Shown one piece after another: positions 1 through 13,056 of a DNA stretch of 64,000 nt (within the stretch, counting starts at the first letter, position 1; every line of letters begins with the position of its first letter). The translations under genes were made by a program, and so were the position numbers. Source of the DNA: Sciurus carolinensis. Its lineage: Eukaryota > Chordata > Mammalia > Rodentia > Sciuridae. The stretch lies in NCBI RefSeq assembly GCF_902686445.1, contig NC_062219.1, positions 39,955,056 to 40,019,055 on the forward strand, read 5' to 3'. The notes beneath the pieces were generated by a model. The model was not told the origin of the DNA. It saw only the letters and a program-made list of their open reading frames with translations, and made no database searches.

Positions 1-401
1 AAGCAATGAATAAGTGTTCTTGTTTCTTTATATCCAAGATAGAATCAATATTATTCTTTTCTTTAGAAAACACAGCCATTCTAAGTTGTATATAATTAAT
101 TTTGAAAATAATAGCTCTGATAAATCAAAAAAGAAAACATATACATAAATCTTTCTATCCCAGTTATTCAGATATATGGTTATTTTCCAAGTTGAAAATC
201 AGCATCAATATATTTAAATTTATAGCACTTTAAATTACATCTAACATATGACTAAACACACTTATTTAGGGGACTAGTAGTGTACACAATCCAAAAGAAG
301 AAAATCTAAATTGTATTTGGCTTTTGAATGCATTTTAAAATTTGTTTTTCCATGGCAAATTTACTATTATATTGCCAAAACAATATGGGAAGGGGTACAA
401 T
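1..401. other. unique AT-rich intron
   Basis: No repeat, ORF or motif recognised. The last 11 bases are followed at 402 by the left target duplication of the SINE at 413. Confidence 0.5.
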
Positions 402-412
402 TTTTATTTGAG

Positions 413-624
413 GGTTTTTTATTTTTGTACCAGGGATTGAACTCAGGAGCACTCAACCACTGAGCCATATCCCCAGCCCTATTTTGTATTTTTTTTTTTT
501 TTTAGACAGGGTTTCACTCAGTTGCTTTGCACCTCACTTTAGCTGAGGCTTTGAACTTGAACTTGCTGTCCTGTCTCAGCCTTGTGAGTCACTGGAATTA
601 CAGGTGTGCAGCACTGCACCTGGC
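413..624 (-). mobile_element. MEN/B1-dID composite SINE
   Basis: Read on the minus strand, a B1-like half (CCTGTAATTCCAG... TTGTGAGTC region) is followed by an A-rich linker and an ID half (GGCTGGGGATATGGCTCAGTGG). This B1-dimer plus ID fusion is characteristic of squirrels. A perfect 11-bp target duplication TTTTATTTGAG flanks it at 402-412 and 625-635. Confidence 0.92.
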
Positions 625-635
625 TTTTATTTGAG

Positions 636-2431
636 TTTTTAATAGATTATAGTTAGTTTATTTGATTTCTTCAATTTGTTACTACTTTTATCTTTAACTT
701 TCTAATTTGGCATTGTGTAACTTCAAGTTCAGGCAAAATTAAAATAGTTATTTTTTACATATCAACAAACAGAATGATACAGGGTGGTGACTAAGGTGTG
801 AGGCTGTAGGAACTACTTTGAATAAGACTTCCAAGATATTATAATGTGCAAAAGGTAAAAGTTGGTTACAAAGTATTTCTTATATAAAAAAAGCTGAAAC
901 TGAACTAGATGCTAAAGAAATCAAATTCCTGTTGTGAAAATTTATTCATGAATTTTAAGAATTTTCTCTGTTTATGATGGATGTAATTTTTAACATATTC
1001 TCAGTTCCATTTGATGATAGAAGTAGTTTGACATTAATTCATTATCGTCATGACTATATTATTAAAATTTAGGATGGTAAAAATTTAAGATTTTGTTGAA
1101 TATTTTATGTATATGATATGCTTCTATGAGAATAAAATGCAAAAATTTCCTTGTCATTAAATACAAAATCCAAATAGAACAGAAAAACATTATGACAATT
1201 ATTTCATTGTATTTAGCTCTAGTCATTTGAAAAAGACAACTAAATATTGATGTTAGAAGATTCCAAGATAATCTGGTGAGATTAAAATTGATTTTAACTT
1301 ATTCTGTGTTGTTATTTATGGAGTTTTATTTCAACTCACTTCACTCACTCCACACAGCTTATTCTCTTCTCTCTCTTACTATATGACTGATCTTTCTGGG
1401 AAAGTATAATTTAAATAATGGCAGTTTGTTAATGATGTATGAATTGCCTGTTACTATTGCTCTAACCATGGAGTGTTGTTTTTCAGCATGCAGAAGTGAA
1501 ACAACTTAAAAAATAAATGCCACACATAGTGCAATAATACACACAGAGTGAGAATCAGTCATTTGTGTGGAAACTAGGTGGCCAAAAGCTGACTTCTCAT
1601 TCAAGGTGAGTTACACAATTACTGGGAGTCCAATCACAAGGCTTTTGACATTGTGGTCTGCTTCACCATGACTTTTGACTCCTTCCTATTCTCACACCAT
1701 GCACTATAAACAGTCAGCAACTACTATAACCCCTGCTTCCAATATAGAAATTCCTCAAGTGTTAAAAAACAAAATGGACCTCGATGATCAACTCTTAGTC
1801 TGCATTAGAAATTCATGAGAATTTAAAGCCACATTCTGACGTGGATAGTTTTAACAATGATCTTCTGAGTCTACAGAACTCATTACACCGTTACTCCTCA
1901 TTGAAAGTTTGTTCCTGAGTACATTCTTTCTGTAGGACTGCAGGAGCAATAATCATATGCCACTAGTTATCTGGTACTTACCATGCAGGGAAAAAATTGT
2001 GAGAGATCAATATGCCAGAAAACCTTTCATGATTAATGAGTAAAAAAAAATGTCATCTTGAATTCATTCCACACTTTTCCTGAGACATCAAACTCACACT
2101 ATAACCGAAGAATGGATTTGGGTATCTTGTGTAAAAATATAACTGTACAGGTATTAGAATAAAACATGAATAAATTATTCTTTAACATAGTTGGAGGGAA
2201 AGGCTTCATGTACTTCAAAGTTCCAGACATAATTATAAAAAATGATTAATAACTTTGGCTAAATGAAATTTAATTTTCACCATAACTGAAAATACCATAA
2301 CCAAAGGGAAAGACAATGGAAAAAAATGAATAGAAACATATTCAACAGACAAGGAGCTAATATTTAGAAAAGAAAGCATTCTTCAAAATTGAGAGCCTGC
2401 CTTTACAAAGTTTCCTCTGAAGGTGACATTG
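636..2431. other. unique AT-rich intron
   Basis: No recognisable repeat or coding segment. Composition is AT-rich with scattered stop codons in all frames. Confidence 0.5.
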
Positions 2432-2618
2432 CAAAAATTTAATTTTTCAGTGATGATTCAGTTTAAAAATAATGACACAAGTATAACAGTAATGTAACAC
2501 AACCAGGATATCGATTTCAATACACGTTAAGGCACTTATTCAGATTTCAGCAGTTTTATTTGTACTTATTTGTGTCATTATTTTTAAACTGAGTCACCAC
2601 TGAAAAATTAAATTTTTG
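2432..2618. repeat. 49-bp near-perfect inverted repeat, 89-bp spacer
   Basis: The arm at 2432-2480 (CAAAAATTTAATTTTTCAGT...) is the reverse complement of 2570-2618 with only two transition mismatches in 49 positions. Pairing stops sharply at both arm ends. It does not match MADE1 or another MITE I know, and I see no clear target duplication. In the NKAIN2 pre-mRNA it could fold into a long hairpin. Confidence 0.9.
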
Positions 2619-2621
2619 AAT

Positions 2622-2740
2622 GCATCTCATCTATAAAATGGAAAATAATGATACAAATCTTGCTAGGTTCTTGTAAAGGTTAAACAAGCAATCATGTAGC
2701 ATGTTAACCAGAGTTTCTTGGCACACAGTGATCATATATC
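2622..2740 (+). repeat. MIR SINE fragment (3' part)
   Basis: CATCTATAAAATGGAAAATAATGATAC... followed by GGTTAAACAAG... and CTTGGCACACAGTGATC align in order with the central and 3' portion of MIR (CATCTGTAAAATGGGGATAATAATA ... TGGCACATAGTAAG). The copy is old and diverged. Confidence 0.75.
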
Positions 2741-5700
2741 CCCTGTTCCATGCATCATTGACATTCAGTTCTTATTATTTGCCTCCCAGTCTTACCTCTG
2801 TGCCTAACTTCCCATCTATTTCTCATTTCACCAAATTCAGTCCTCATCTGCCTGCAAAAGCTCATGTATCCACTCCTTATTCATATTCAATGGTATCTAA
2901 TGTGCCGCAATAGTTCTTTCTTATTTGGAATAGCCAAAAATGAACTAAGATTGGTAAATGGAGAGCTGGAGAAGGTGGGTCCTCATTCTACTGACGTTGT
3001 AGTAGGGAAAGATTTTTTTTCTCATTCCTATTTTGAGGTTCTATAGAATTTCATAAGAATCGCTTTACTATAAGGAAATTAGATCACATGATACTGTGCT
3101 ATCTCAATGACAATTCATTCACACGTGGGATAAATAAAGTGAACAATGTTTTGCCAGAGCATCATTTATTTTATTTATTCTAACAACAAATGTTAATTTA
3201 GTACTTACTATATACTCATTTTTATATCAAAATTGAAGCAGAACTGTGCAGGTACTATTGTGAGACACAATTCAATTATACAGATTGATATTTATTGTTA
3301 TATAAAATGAGTGATTCGAGATTGCTTCTTAGGAGAAAGACAGGCAGATGATTAGTAACAGCTATCATAAAATAAGTAATAAAGAGTCTCTATTAATGTT
3401 AATGAACCTTCCATCTTAGTTTTCGTTTGGAGTGGTGTTGTGGAGATTGAACACCTGAATGCTCTTTCAGAATACAATCCTATTGTGCAATTTGGAAAAT
3501 TCTTGCTTTAAAGGAAATGTAATGGACTGAATTGGGTAAAAAAGGAAAAAAAGACTAGTGATATGAAATCCAGGGGAAGGTAGGAAAAGTTAAAAATTCT
3601 TTCTTTAAAGAAAACTAGAAATAGGTTAGAACATAGAACTGTTCTGAAACAATGAAGGCAACAAGTCAAAACCCTCAAGAGCAGCATAAGACCAAAGTCC
3701 AAAACCAGTTTTCAATACCCAAACTGTAACCTAAGAGTGGGGTCGTGTGGTTGTGGGTCTAGGAGATACTGGCTAATTCAAGAAAGCTACTTAACATGAA
3801 TTTCATTTGAAAAATAATGGAAAAAATCTATTTATATTGACAAATGAGTCAAAGCTAAAGAAAAAAAGAAAGGGACAAGAAAAAATTTCCTAGTCAATAC
3901 AAGGCAAATTGAGTTGATTTAGTCCAAGAGATGAACAAAAAACTTTGTTGCAGTTTTATAAAAGACCCCTGACCCTGAGATAATAAAATGGTGATTCAGA
4001 GGGAGCAACAAATGAGACTGGAGGAAGTTAGGGTAGATTATCCAGAAGAACAGAAAAGCTGAAGCCAAGGTTGGTGAAATGTTCATGAACCAAAAGGGGG
4101 ACTATTTCAACCCAGACAAAAATAATCTATCAAGCTGCACTTCACTCATTCATGCATTTTAGAGCTCAAGTCTTTTTTATATACAGTAAATTGTGCCTGA
4201 CGATGACAGAGATGCACATTTTATAAGGAAAATATCATTCCCATTCTTAATTCTTGTATCATTAATAAACACCTACTTATATTTGTAACAGTTTTCAGTC
4301 ATTCTATAAGTAAAACTCAACTGATCCTTTACTTGAGGAGACATTTTAATACACACACAGTCCTTTGTGCTATAGTAAAAAGTAGAGGAGTACCTCATCT
4401 GTGTGAGTTGTACTGCAGTGGACTGAACTAGAATAATGTGAAGAAATGATGAAGAAAAGCTGAGACACACAAAGTCAACCCAGTTGGAGAAATCACTTGG
4501 CTGTCACCTGTGGGTGAAGGACTGCACAATGTGTGTGAAATACAATGTGAAGATATGATGATAATATATAATAGATATTTTGAAATGCCTTTGAAAGCAA
4601 ACTTTTCTGGACTGAATTGGCAAGTTCAGTGAAGCCACAATGAACAAGTTGGGTGCTAACCCATGCTGTGCTCTGGTTTAGCTCAGAGCTTGCTGTTGGT
4701 CAGAAAAATTATTCATCAGTTTCTGAAAGCCACATAAAGGCTTGGTATTTAAAAACTTCATAGAATGGCAGACTGTTCATCTGGAATGATATAAACTAGA
4801 ACAAAAAGCAACCACTCTTCCTGGTTGCCTTGGTGTTGGCTCATTGGATTCCACGGTTCAGTGACTCATATTTGAACAGTATGAAACTTTATCACAAAGA
4901 GTTTTATTCTGCTTTAAACCTGCAGATGAAAAGTAATTTAGTTCATATGCTGCAGTGATGCAAATCGAAACCCATAACATTTTTATTAATTGCTGAAAGC
5001 AGACAGGGTTTCATAAGCACAAAAATACCAGCACAGAGCTATTGAAATATAAAATATAACAAGACAGGGATTGGAAAGATGCTCACTATTTTGGAAGAAA
5101 AGGATCTACCTATAGATGATTTTATAAATATAAATTTGCTGCTGCAAAAATCAGCAAGATGAGTTTAAATTTTTGAAAAATTCTTTGGTATAAACTAAAG
5201 TTTTTAAATTCAAATCTTGACATTAGGTACCTGTTAACTTATTTCTCACTTACAGTGAAGACTGACTTTAGACCTGTTCAGCCAATAACTCTACTCTCTG
5301 TCATTCTTGACACAATTTCATTTTGGTCCCTGAGGTCTTTTCTCACAATAAGCAAGCTCCTTCCCAAAGAGCTAAGGTCTGCTCTGTAGAAAACAAACAT
5401 TGCCTAGCACAGTACCAAGTGCAAAAGACTAAAATAATCATAAAAGAACTAAAATGTCAACCCTGACTTCTGCTCAAAAGGAGGGAAATAGATAAAAATA
5501 AAAAATCTTAGCAGTCTAGCAGTGAGTCAAATATTGTATATGTGATATCCACTCCACAAATGAGCATAATGAGAGTGCTTATGGTTTCCCACCAATTCTG
5601 TGATAACACTAACATCAGCATCATGATGGAAAGTGTCACTGTGTGGCTTGAGGACTTCAGTTATATTTGTAAAATTATACGCATGTAGAGGTGATGAATT

Positions 5701-6028
5701 GTTAGTTGCTTCTATGTAATCCAAATGTGTATATTGAGATGAAAAGTGCAAGTTTTATGGCAAACATTCTATTCTGTAAGTTACCTGTGCTATTGGCTGG
5801 TATTTTCTTTCTTATTTTGAGGTACTTTTGCATCACGTTCATCCAATATGCATATCACAATTCAGCAAAAGAATCATCTGAGAAAATTGTTAAATATTGC
5901 TTAGGTCCACTTCATAGGGATTTTTGACTCTGGTATCTGGATGTTTAAAATGTGTTTATGAAGGAATTCAAATGTTCTACATCTGGAAAACATACTTTGA
6001 AGAACTGTCTAAAATAGTAGGTCTAAAA
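2741..6028. other. unique AT-rich intron
   Basis: 3.3 kb without a recognised repeat or exon. Short open frames here have no family resemblance and no splice-site context. Confidence 0.5.
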
Positions 6029-6380
6029 TGAGCTGCTACTTCATACTTATCATGATGTCTACTCTATATGAAAAGAAAACAAAAAATGACAAGCATTGGC
6101 AAGGATGTGGAAAATTGGTACCTCTGTGCACTATTCGTGAGGCCAAAGAGAACAGTTATGGGAAACAATATGGTTAATTCCTTAAAAAATTGAAATATAA
6201 ATTCCATGTCATCCACTTTTTAGCATATGTCCAGAAGAATTGAAAGATGGATTGTAAGGAATGTTTGTAAAACAATGTTTATATCAGCATTAATCATTAC
6301 AGCAAAAAAGTGGAAGCAACTCTAGTGTCCATCAACAGATGAATGGATTAAGAAAGTGTGACCTATGAATACAATGGAAT
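6029..6380 (+). mobile_element. old L1 3' region, first part
   Basis: GACAAGCATTGGCAAGGATG, CATCAACAGATGAATGGATT and TACAATGGAAT are classic landmarks of the ORF2 3' end in old mammalian L1. The element is interrupted at 6381 by an LTR and resumes at 6785 in perfect register. Confidence 0.9.
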
Positions 6381-6784
6381 TGTTAATGGTTTAGATGTGG
6401 TGTCCCCCAAACACTCAGGTGTGAGACAATACAAGGATTGGAGGAGAAATGATTGGGTTATAGCCTTAACCTATTCAATGGATTAATCCCTGATGGATTA
6501 ACTGAGTGACAACTGGAGGTAGATGGAATGTGGCTAGAGGAAGTGGTTCATTGGGGACATGGCCATGGGGTATATATTCTGTATCTGGAGCATGGAGTGT
6601 CTCTCTTTCTGCTTCCAGATCAACGTGTGAGCTGCTTCCCTCTGCCATACTCTTCCACCATGATGGAGGTGACTGTATATAGACTGAGACCTCTGAAACC
6701 TTGAGACCTTAAATAAACTTTCCTCCTTTACAATTGTTCTGGTTGGGTCCTTTTGTCACAGCAGTGAAAAAGCTTATTAAAACA
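6381..6784 (+). mobile_element. solo ERVL-MaLR-like LTR
   Basis: The element starts TGTTAATGGTTTAGATGTGG and ends GCTTATTAAAACA, with TG...CA termini. It has a TATATAT box at 6571 and an AATAAA polyadenylation signal at 6712-6717. A perfect 5-bp target duplication GGAAT sits at 6376-6380 and 6785-6789, the size expected for ERVL/MaLR. No internal retroviral sequence is present, so it is a solo LTR. The same family occurs antisense at 22838-23298. Confidence 0.9.
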
Positions 6785-7170
6785 GGAATATTAGTTAGCC
6801 TTAAAAATGAAGCAAATTCTGACATATGCTATAGCTTGGCAGAACCTTTGGGACATTATACTAAGGAAATAAACCAGTCACGAAAACATAAGAACAGTAT
6901 GATACCACTTATATAAGGCATCTACAGTAGCCCAGATTCATACAGTTAGAAAGCAGAGTGGGGGTTGCCAGGAGTGTATGGCAGATGAGGGAACAGAGAT
7001 TGTAGTTTAGTGGATACAGAGATTTATTTTTACAGGTGAAAATATTTCTGAGATTGGTTGCATAACAATGTGATTATACTAAAGGACATTGAACTGTACT
7101 CTTAGAAATAGTTAAGATGGTAAATTTTGTGTTAGGTGTATTTTGCTACAAAAAAAAACAACAAAAAAAA
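6785..7170 (+). mobile_element. old L1 3' region, second part
   Basis: It resumes with GGAATATTAGTTAGCCTTAAA and continues through AAACCAGTCACGAAAACATA and the 3' UTR (GGGGGTTGCCAGGAG) to an interrupted poly(A) at 7150-7170. This is the remainder of the element cut by the LTR. Confidence 0.9.
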
Positions 7171-7175
7171 ACAAG

Positions 7176-9246
7176 ACAGGGATCTCAACTTTTACCACTT
7201 TTATTCAACATAGTCCTGGAATCTTTAGCCAGAGCAATTAGGCAAAAGAAAGAAATTGAACAGGTAAAGAGAGATGAATAGGAAAAGAAGAGCTAAAACT
7301 ATCTCTGTTTGCCAACAACATGACCCAAAAAGTTCTACCAGAAAACTTCTAGAACTCATAAATGAATTAGGCAATATAACAGGATACAAAATTAACACTC
7401 ATAAATCAATTGCATTCCTAAACTCTAAAGATGAATCAGCTGAAAGAGAAATTAGAAACACCATCCCATTCCTAATAGCCTCAAAAAACCAAAAAAGTTG
7501 GGAATCAATCTAACAAAAGAAATGAAAGACCTCTATAATGAAAACTACAGAACACTAAAGAAAGAAATTGAGGAAATGAAAAGACATCCCAGTTCTTGGG
7601 TAGACAGAATTAATATTGTTAAAATGGCCATACTACCAAAAGTGCTATACAGATTCAATGCAAATCCCATCAAAGTTCCAATGATGTTCTTCAAGGAAAT
7701 AGAAAAAGCAGTCATGAAATTCATTTGGAAAAATAAGAAACCCAGACTAGCCAAAACAAGCCTTAGAGAGAAAATCAAAGGAGTCATCAAATACCAGCCC
7801 TTAAATTATACTACAGAGCTATATTAACAAAAATAGCATGGTATTAATAGAAAAGAAGACCAATGGAACAGAATAGAAGAGCCACAAAATACAGTTACCT
7901 CATATTAGGCAAAGGTGCCCAAAACATATATTTGAGAAAAGATAGCCTGTTAACAAATGGTGCTGAGAAAACTGGAAATCCATATGTAACAGAATGAAAT
8001 TGAATCCTCTCCTTACCCTGCACAAAATTCAACTAAAGTGGATCAAGGACCTAGGCATTATATCAGAGACCCTGTGCCTACTAGGAGAAAATGTAGGCCC
8101 AAATCTCCAATATATCAGCTTAGGAATCAAATTCCTCAACAAGACTCCTAAAGTGCAAGAAATAAAATAAAGAATCAATAAATGGGATGGTATCAAACTA
8201 ATAAGTTTCTTCATAGTGAAGAGACATGAAGAGAGATCAAGAACATGAAGAGAGAGCCTAAGGAATGGGAGAAAATCTGCCACCTGCACCTCAGGTAGAG
8301 CATCAATCTCCAGGATATATAGAGAACTCAAAAAACTTAATACCAAAACATAAATAATAAACAAACAAACAAACCCCAAGTAACCCAATCAATGAACAGG
8401 AACTTTATAGAAGAAATATGAATGGCTAACAAACATATGAAAAAAAATTCATCATCTTTAGCAATTACAGAAATGCAAATTAAAACTACACTGAGATTCC
8501 ATCTCACTCTAGTCAGAATGGCAATTATTAAGGATAATTGATAACAATAAATGTGATGAGGATATAGGGAAAAGGTACTCATGCATTACTGGAGGGACTA
8601 CAAATTTGTGCAACCATACAGGAAAGCAGTATGGAGATGCCTCTAACAACTAGGAATGAAACCACCATATGACCACTCCTTGGTATACATCCAAAGGATT
8701 TAAAATAAGCAGGTCGCAGTGACACACCACAACAATGTTTATAGCAGCTTAATTGACAATAGTTAAGCTATGGAACCAACCTAGGTACCCTTCACAGATG
8801 AATGGATAAAGAAAACGTGGTATATATTTCATGGAGTATTACTCAGTCATAAAGAAGATGATTTTATGACATTTTCCAGCAAATAGGTGGATCTGGAGAC
8901 TATCATGCTAAGTGAAATGAGGGAGTCCCCCAAATCCAAAGATCAAATGTTCTTTCTGATACATGGAAGCTAATCTATAATAAGGCGGGTCATTGAGGGG
9001 AAGAATAGAAGTTTAGTAGATTAGACAATGGGGAATGGAGGGAAGGGAGTGGGTAGGAAAAGGAAAGACAGTGGGATGAATCTGACATAATTTTCCTATG
9101 TATGTATATGAAAACATCACAGTGAATCCCAGCATCATGTATATCCATAAGAATGGGGTCTTAAATAGAATAAGATATATTCCATGATTGCATAATTATA
9201 TCAAAATGGATTCTAATATCATGTATAACTGAAAAGATTAAAAAAA
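7176..9246 (+). mobile_element. 5'-truncated L1 with decayed ORF2 C-terminus
   Basis: It begins inside the reverse transcriptase domain (QDRDL... FANNM) and runs through the ORF2 thumb and C-terminal region ([10 protein letters not shown] at about 7714-7743, DEWIKKTW near 8799) to a rodent-type 3' UTR ending about 9240. Reading-frame fragments at 7274-7513 and 7498-7827 are in different frames. At 7308-7322 the catalytic F/Y-A-D-D site reads F-A-N-N. It lies antisense to NKAIN2, downstream of the poly(A) of the older L1. Confidence 0.93.
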
Positions 9247-12185
9247 ACACAGCTGCTGTTTCCAATGCTATTGATGACACATATTGAAGCCTTGACACAT
9301 GGACATCCAAGGCTGTGTTCCCTCAAAGATGTGGAATGTGAAGAAAAGGCAGTGGCGGGTAGCAATTTGAACAAAAATGAAAAATTTTCTTTTAGGAAAT
9401 TTGAAAAAAGACTGAAAACTGAAGCAAGGAAAGGATAATTCAAGGTATTTAAAAATATATAAAATATGTGAAATATAGTTGCAATTCACAATTTAAATAT
9501 GTCTGTCACCAGGCTCTCAATACTCTTGATCCTTCAGTGTACACGTTAGGTCAGAAAGAAGATGCAATGAAATATCTAAGGGACACTAACTTTATTTCTA
9601 AGACAATAGCAGTGGGGAGGTTATCATGGTCAGATGTCCTTCTTACTTACCTGATGGGATCCATGTGAGGACCGGAATCCTGAATGCTTTATTAGAAGTC
9701 ACAGAAATGCCAAATGCAGAAGGAGGTTCACCCCATTGTTCTTTTACTAGGGACACTTGTTTATCAAATGAGTAAAGGACATTGATTCTATTACTGAAAT
9801 GGCAACTTGTATTTCAAAACATAATCATTATGGCAATCCCCCTATGCTGCTGGGGATAAAGAATATAAATTCCAATATTGGGACCTAGATTTAGTTATAT
9901 CTCTTTCAGAGCTTAGAAAGATTTTCTTAAGGAAACTTATAGATTCTGCCATTCTTTTCTTCGAATGAAACAACCTAGACCCCTGGCTTTTTGGGGCTTT
10001 GAGGGGGTGAGATCATACAGTGCTAAGGTCTATCTCCACCCCTCAATGCAGGAGTAAAACATTCATTTTGTAATCTGAATTTCTATTTTAGATAGAGAAA
10101 ATCTAAGAGGGCTCTGTGCCTAGAGCACCGTTGGAACTTTGAAAGATAGATGCTATTTTAAAGTGGCACACATTTCCACTAAAAATTCCAAAACATGCTT
10201 GACACAGAGCTGAGCAGTATTTGAAAGGTAGCAATTCAGATATTTCAAGATTCTAAATAAGCTTATTTTGGCATGTGTTTAAATCATTTAAATTAGGTGA
10301 GTATCTTTTTTTCCCATTACAATTTACTCCACTTAATTTACCATAGCTTAAAATTAATTGATCTAATCCCCATACTTACAGGCAAAGAAAACAACCATCA
10401 TCTAGCCTGTCAATTATCAGTTGAGGTGAGATGTCCCCAATGAGTCCAGTGAATCAAAATGAGGACTGAAATTTCCTGACAGCTATGTTGGTCTCTGCAA
10501 AAAAGTCTAAACTCCCCTCCCATTTATTACTACAGAATAATCTGACATATGGTCCTTGTGCTGCTTAATTACACATTTCTTTTCCACTCCAGTTAACATA
10601 TTTCACTTATTTGTCATTTCTAATATATTAGCTAAAATTATGCCATTTTCTTCCCTTCAGTTTGACTGATAGCATGAATCTTGATTGCTAGGGGAAAAAA
10701 TGATTCAATCCTCTAAAGAAAGAATGAGGATCTAATCAACAAAAAATCTTGCAAGAATCTGACATTCTCTTTAGGGGATGATTGGCTACCCACAAATGGG
10801 AGCATGTGTAGGGAAACTTCCTTAAGTCTCTGCTATTTGATTAACTTGTAAAAGCCAAGATCAACTGACAAATTCAATTATACATTCAAATTATATTTCT
10901 AAATTGGCTTAATTTTTTAAAGTGATGAATGAACCTTAGGGGAAAAATTCCATTACAAAACGAACAAGCAGAAATAAGTCGCACCGTTAGTACCATGTCC
11001 ATGCACACAAACTTCCCTGTTTCCCTTGATTAACAGGACTGGTTTAATGAACAGAAATAGCTGGTTTATAGGTCAATCAGCACGTTTACTTTCTAGGAAA
11101 AAAAAGCTGTTTAAGGATAGAAGAGAAAAAGAAAGTGATGATGTCTTTGGGAAAGAAATAAAACTCCTCTGAGACTCTCTATGCTGGCAATGAATACCAT
11201 AAATAGAGAAAACTGTCTATCTACAGACTGCCTCTAAAGGTACAGAATTTGCTAATGACTGCCTGGTAGGAGCAATTCAGGAAGAAGTCATTGCTGATTG
11301 CAAAAGACATTCTGAGTTACATTCTTACACAGTCACAGAGTGATAACTAATATGTTGCTAAACATTTACCCCCTCTGGAGACTTAATGTACCATAGTCAG
11401 GAAAAAGAGAGAGAGAGAGAGAAACAGAAAGAAAGACTCCGCATACATTCTCTTATTAAAGTCTGAACCATTATCAGCACTTGACTACAGTAAATTTCAA
11501 TTTTATGGAATAGTTTGAAAACAAGACTACTACATAAAAATTGATTTTTACACAAAATGGAGATCAGCAATTTTTCTAAGAATGTTATTGAAAAAAGCTA
11601 GTCTATTTGACTAATGATAGATGATAAAATTCACTACTATTTCTCTTTTATTCCTTCTATATAGATAAGTTCTCGTACATAAAAGTTCAATAAAAATTAC
11701 ATTTGAACTCATAAGCATTAGTTAAATCTTCTTTACTTGTCAGTAGCATTCATTTGTCAAAAATGGCAGGTTAAATTGAATTCTTACTTTATTAACAAAT
11801 ATTATAGATTGAAGTTTATTACTTTTTATTACTCAAATTTTTACCTGTATTGTTTAGATTATTGAGATTGACTTAGAGAAGGAATACTTCCAGTCATCCC
11901 TAAGGTAGCGTGAAGACTGACACAGGAGAGAACACTTGAAATTTTTTGAGTTTCCTGCATAAACATCACCCTTGAACACTTAGGTTTGCCTGAATACATT
12001 ACAAATTAGAAAACAGAGTCTCAGAGAAGTTAAACATGTGTAAAAGATCTTGCCACAAGTGTAGTAATGGTAGGGTTTCCATGTTAGACTGTGGTTGCCA
12101 AGTTTGTGGAATTTCCTTGCAGGAAATTCTATGGGGAATGGCATTCTGAGAAATATTAGAAGACAATGAGAAAAACGTTGCATCT
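9247..12185. other. unique intron with a candidate conserved block
   Basis: Nearly 3 kb without recognised repeats except a short GA run at 11407-11421. The segment at about 10310-11110 contains clustered homeodomain-like cores (TTAATTGAT, CTTAATTACAC) and is discussed as a candidate enhancer. Confidence 0.45.
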
Positions 12186-12655
12186 AAATGTTCATGACTG
12201 TATTATTTGTAATAGCCAAAAAGTGGGAATCACCCACTTGTCCATCAACTGGTGAAGGGCTAAACAAAATGTGGCTCATACAATGGAAACTATATGGCAA
12301 TAAAGAGAATAAAGAGAAATGACATTCTGATGCATGCTACAAATGACTGAACCTTGAAAATAGTGTGCTAAGAAGCCAGTCACAAAAGACCACATATTCT
12401 ATGATGATTACACTTGTATAAAATGTCCAGAATAAGAATGTCTATAGAGATAGAAAGTAGATTTGCAGTTTTTATGGGCTGAGGGGAAGGAGAGATTCAA
12501 AGTGACTGCTAATAGGTGGGAGACTTCCTTTAGGAGTGGTAAAATATTCTGAACTCAGATTGTTTTGAAGCTTGAACAACTGTGATTATATACAAATACT
12601 GAATTGTATCTTTTTAAATGGATGAATTTTTATAATACATGAATTATTTTTTAAC
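12186..12655 (+). mobile_element. old L1 3' end
   Basis: TATTTGTAATAGCCAAAAAG, TGTCCATCAACTGGTGAAGG and CCAGTCACAAAAGACCACAT are landmarks of the ORF2 end and 3' UTR of ancient L1M elements. The copy is diverged with internal deletions. Confidence 0.88.
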
Positions 12656-12904
12656 TAGATATTTTTAAAAGACAAGGTGAAATGGTTCAGCCATTAAATG
12701 ACACAACAATTCTGTTTTTTCTTCTTTTTACTATATTAAGTAAATAGGCCCTCAGATACGAAATCATGTAATTCAGAGATCATTTGTGACTATGCCTGGG
12801 AATTGCATCTCTTCCAGAATTCTGAAAAGGGAGCATCCCTTCTCATTTGCCTTTTCTCTCTTGTTTACAAAGAGTATCCAGGAGAGCAGGCAGAGTGTCC
12901 CACC

Positions 12905-13056
12905 AGTGGAGTGATCAGGAGCACATAACTATGTACATGTATGATTACACGAATGGTATGAATCTACATCATGCACAACCATAGAAACGAAAAGTTGTAC
13001 CCCATTTGTGTGCAGTGAATCAAAATGCAGTCTGTAAAAATAAAAATGAAAAAAGC
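12905..13056 (+). mobile_element. rodent/squirrel L1 3' UTR fragment
   Basis: ATGTATGATTACACGAATGG and AAGTTGTACCCCATTTGTGT match, on the opposite strand, the 3' end of the L1 at 20868-22418 in this window. It ends in an A-rich tail near 13040-13055. Confidence 0.82.

Noticed and set aside
5060..5090. ACAAGACAGGGATTGGAAAG resembling the L1 start at 7170
   Set aside because: The match is only about 15 bases and the following text is not L1; coincidence is more likely.
6381..6784. Intact endogenous retrovirus
   Set aside because: Only one LTR is present, with no gag, pol or env sequence; it is a solo LTR.
7274..7827. Adjacent plus-strand ORFs resembling a protein pair
   Set aside because: They are frame-shifted pieces of L1 ORF2, not host genes.
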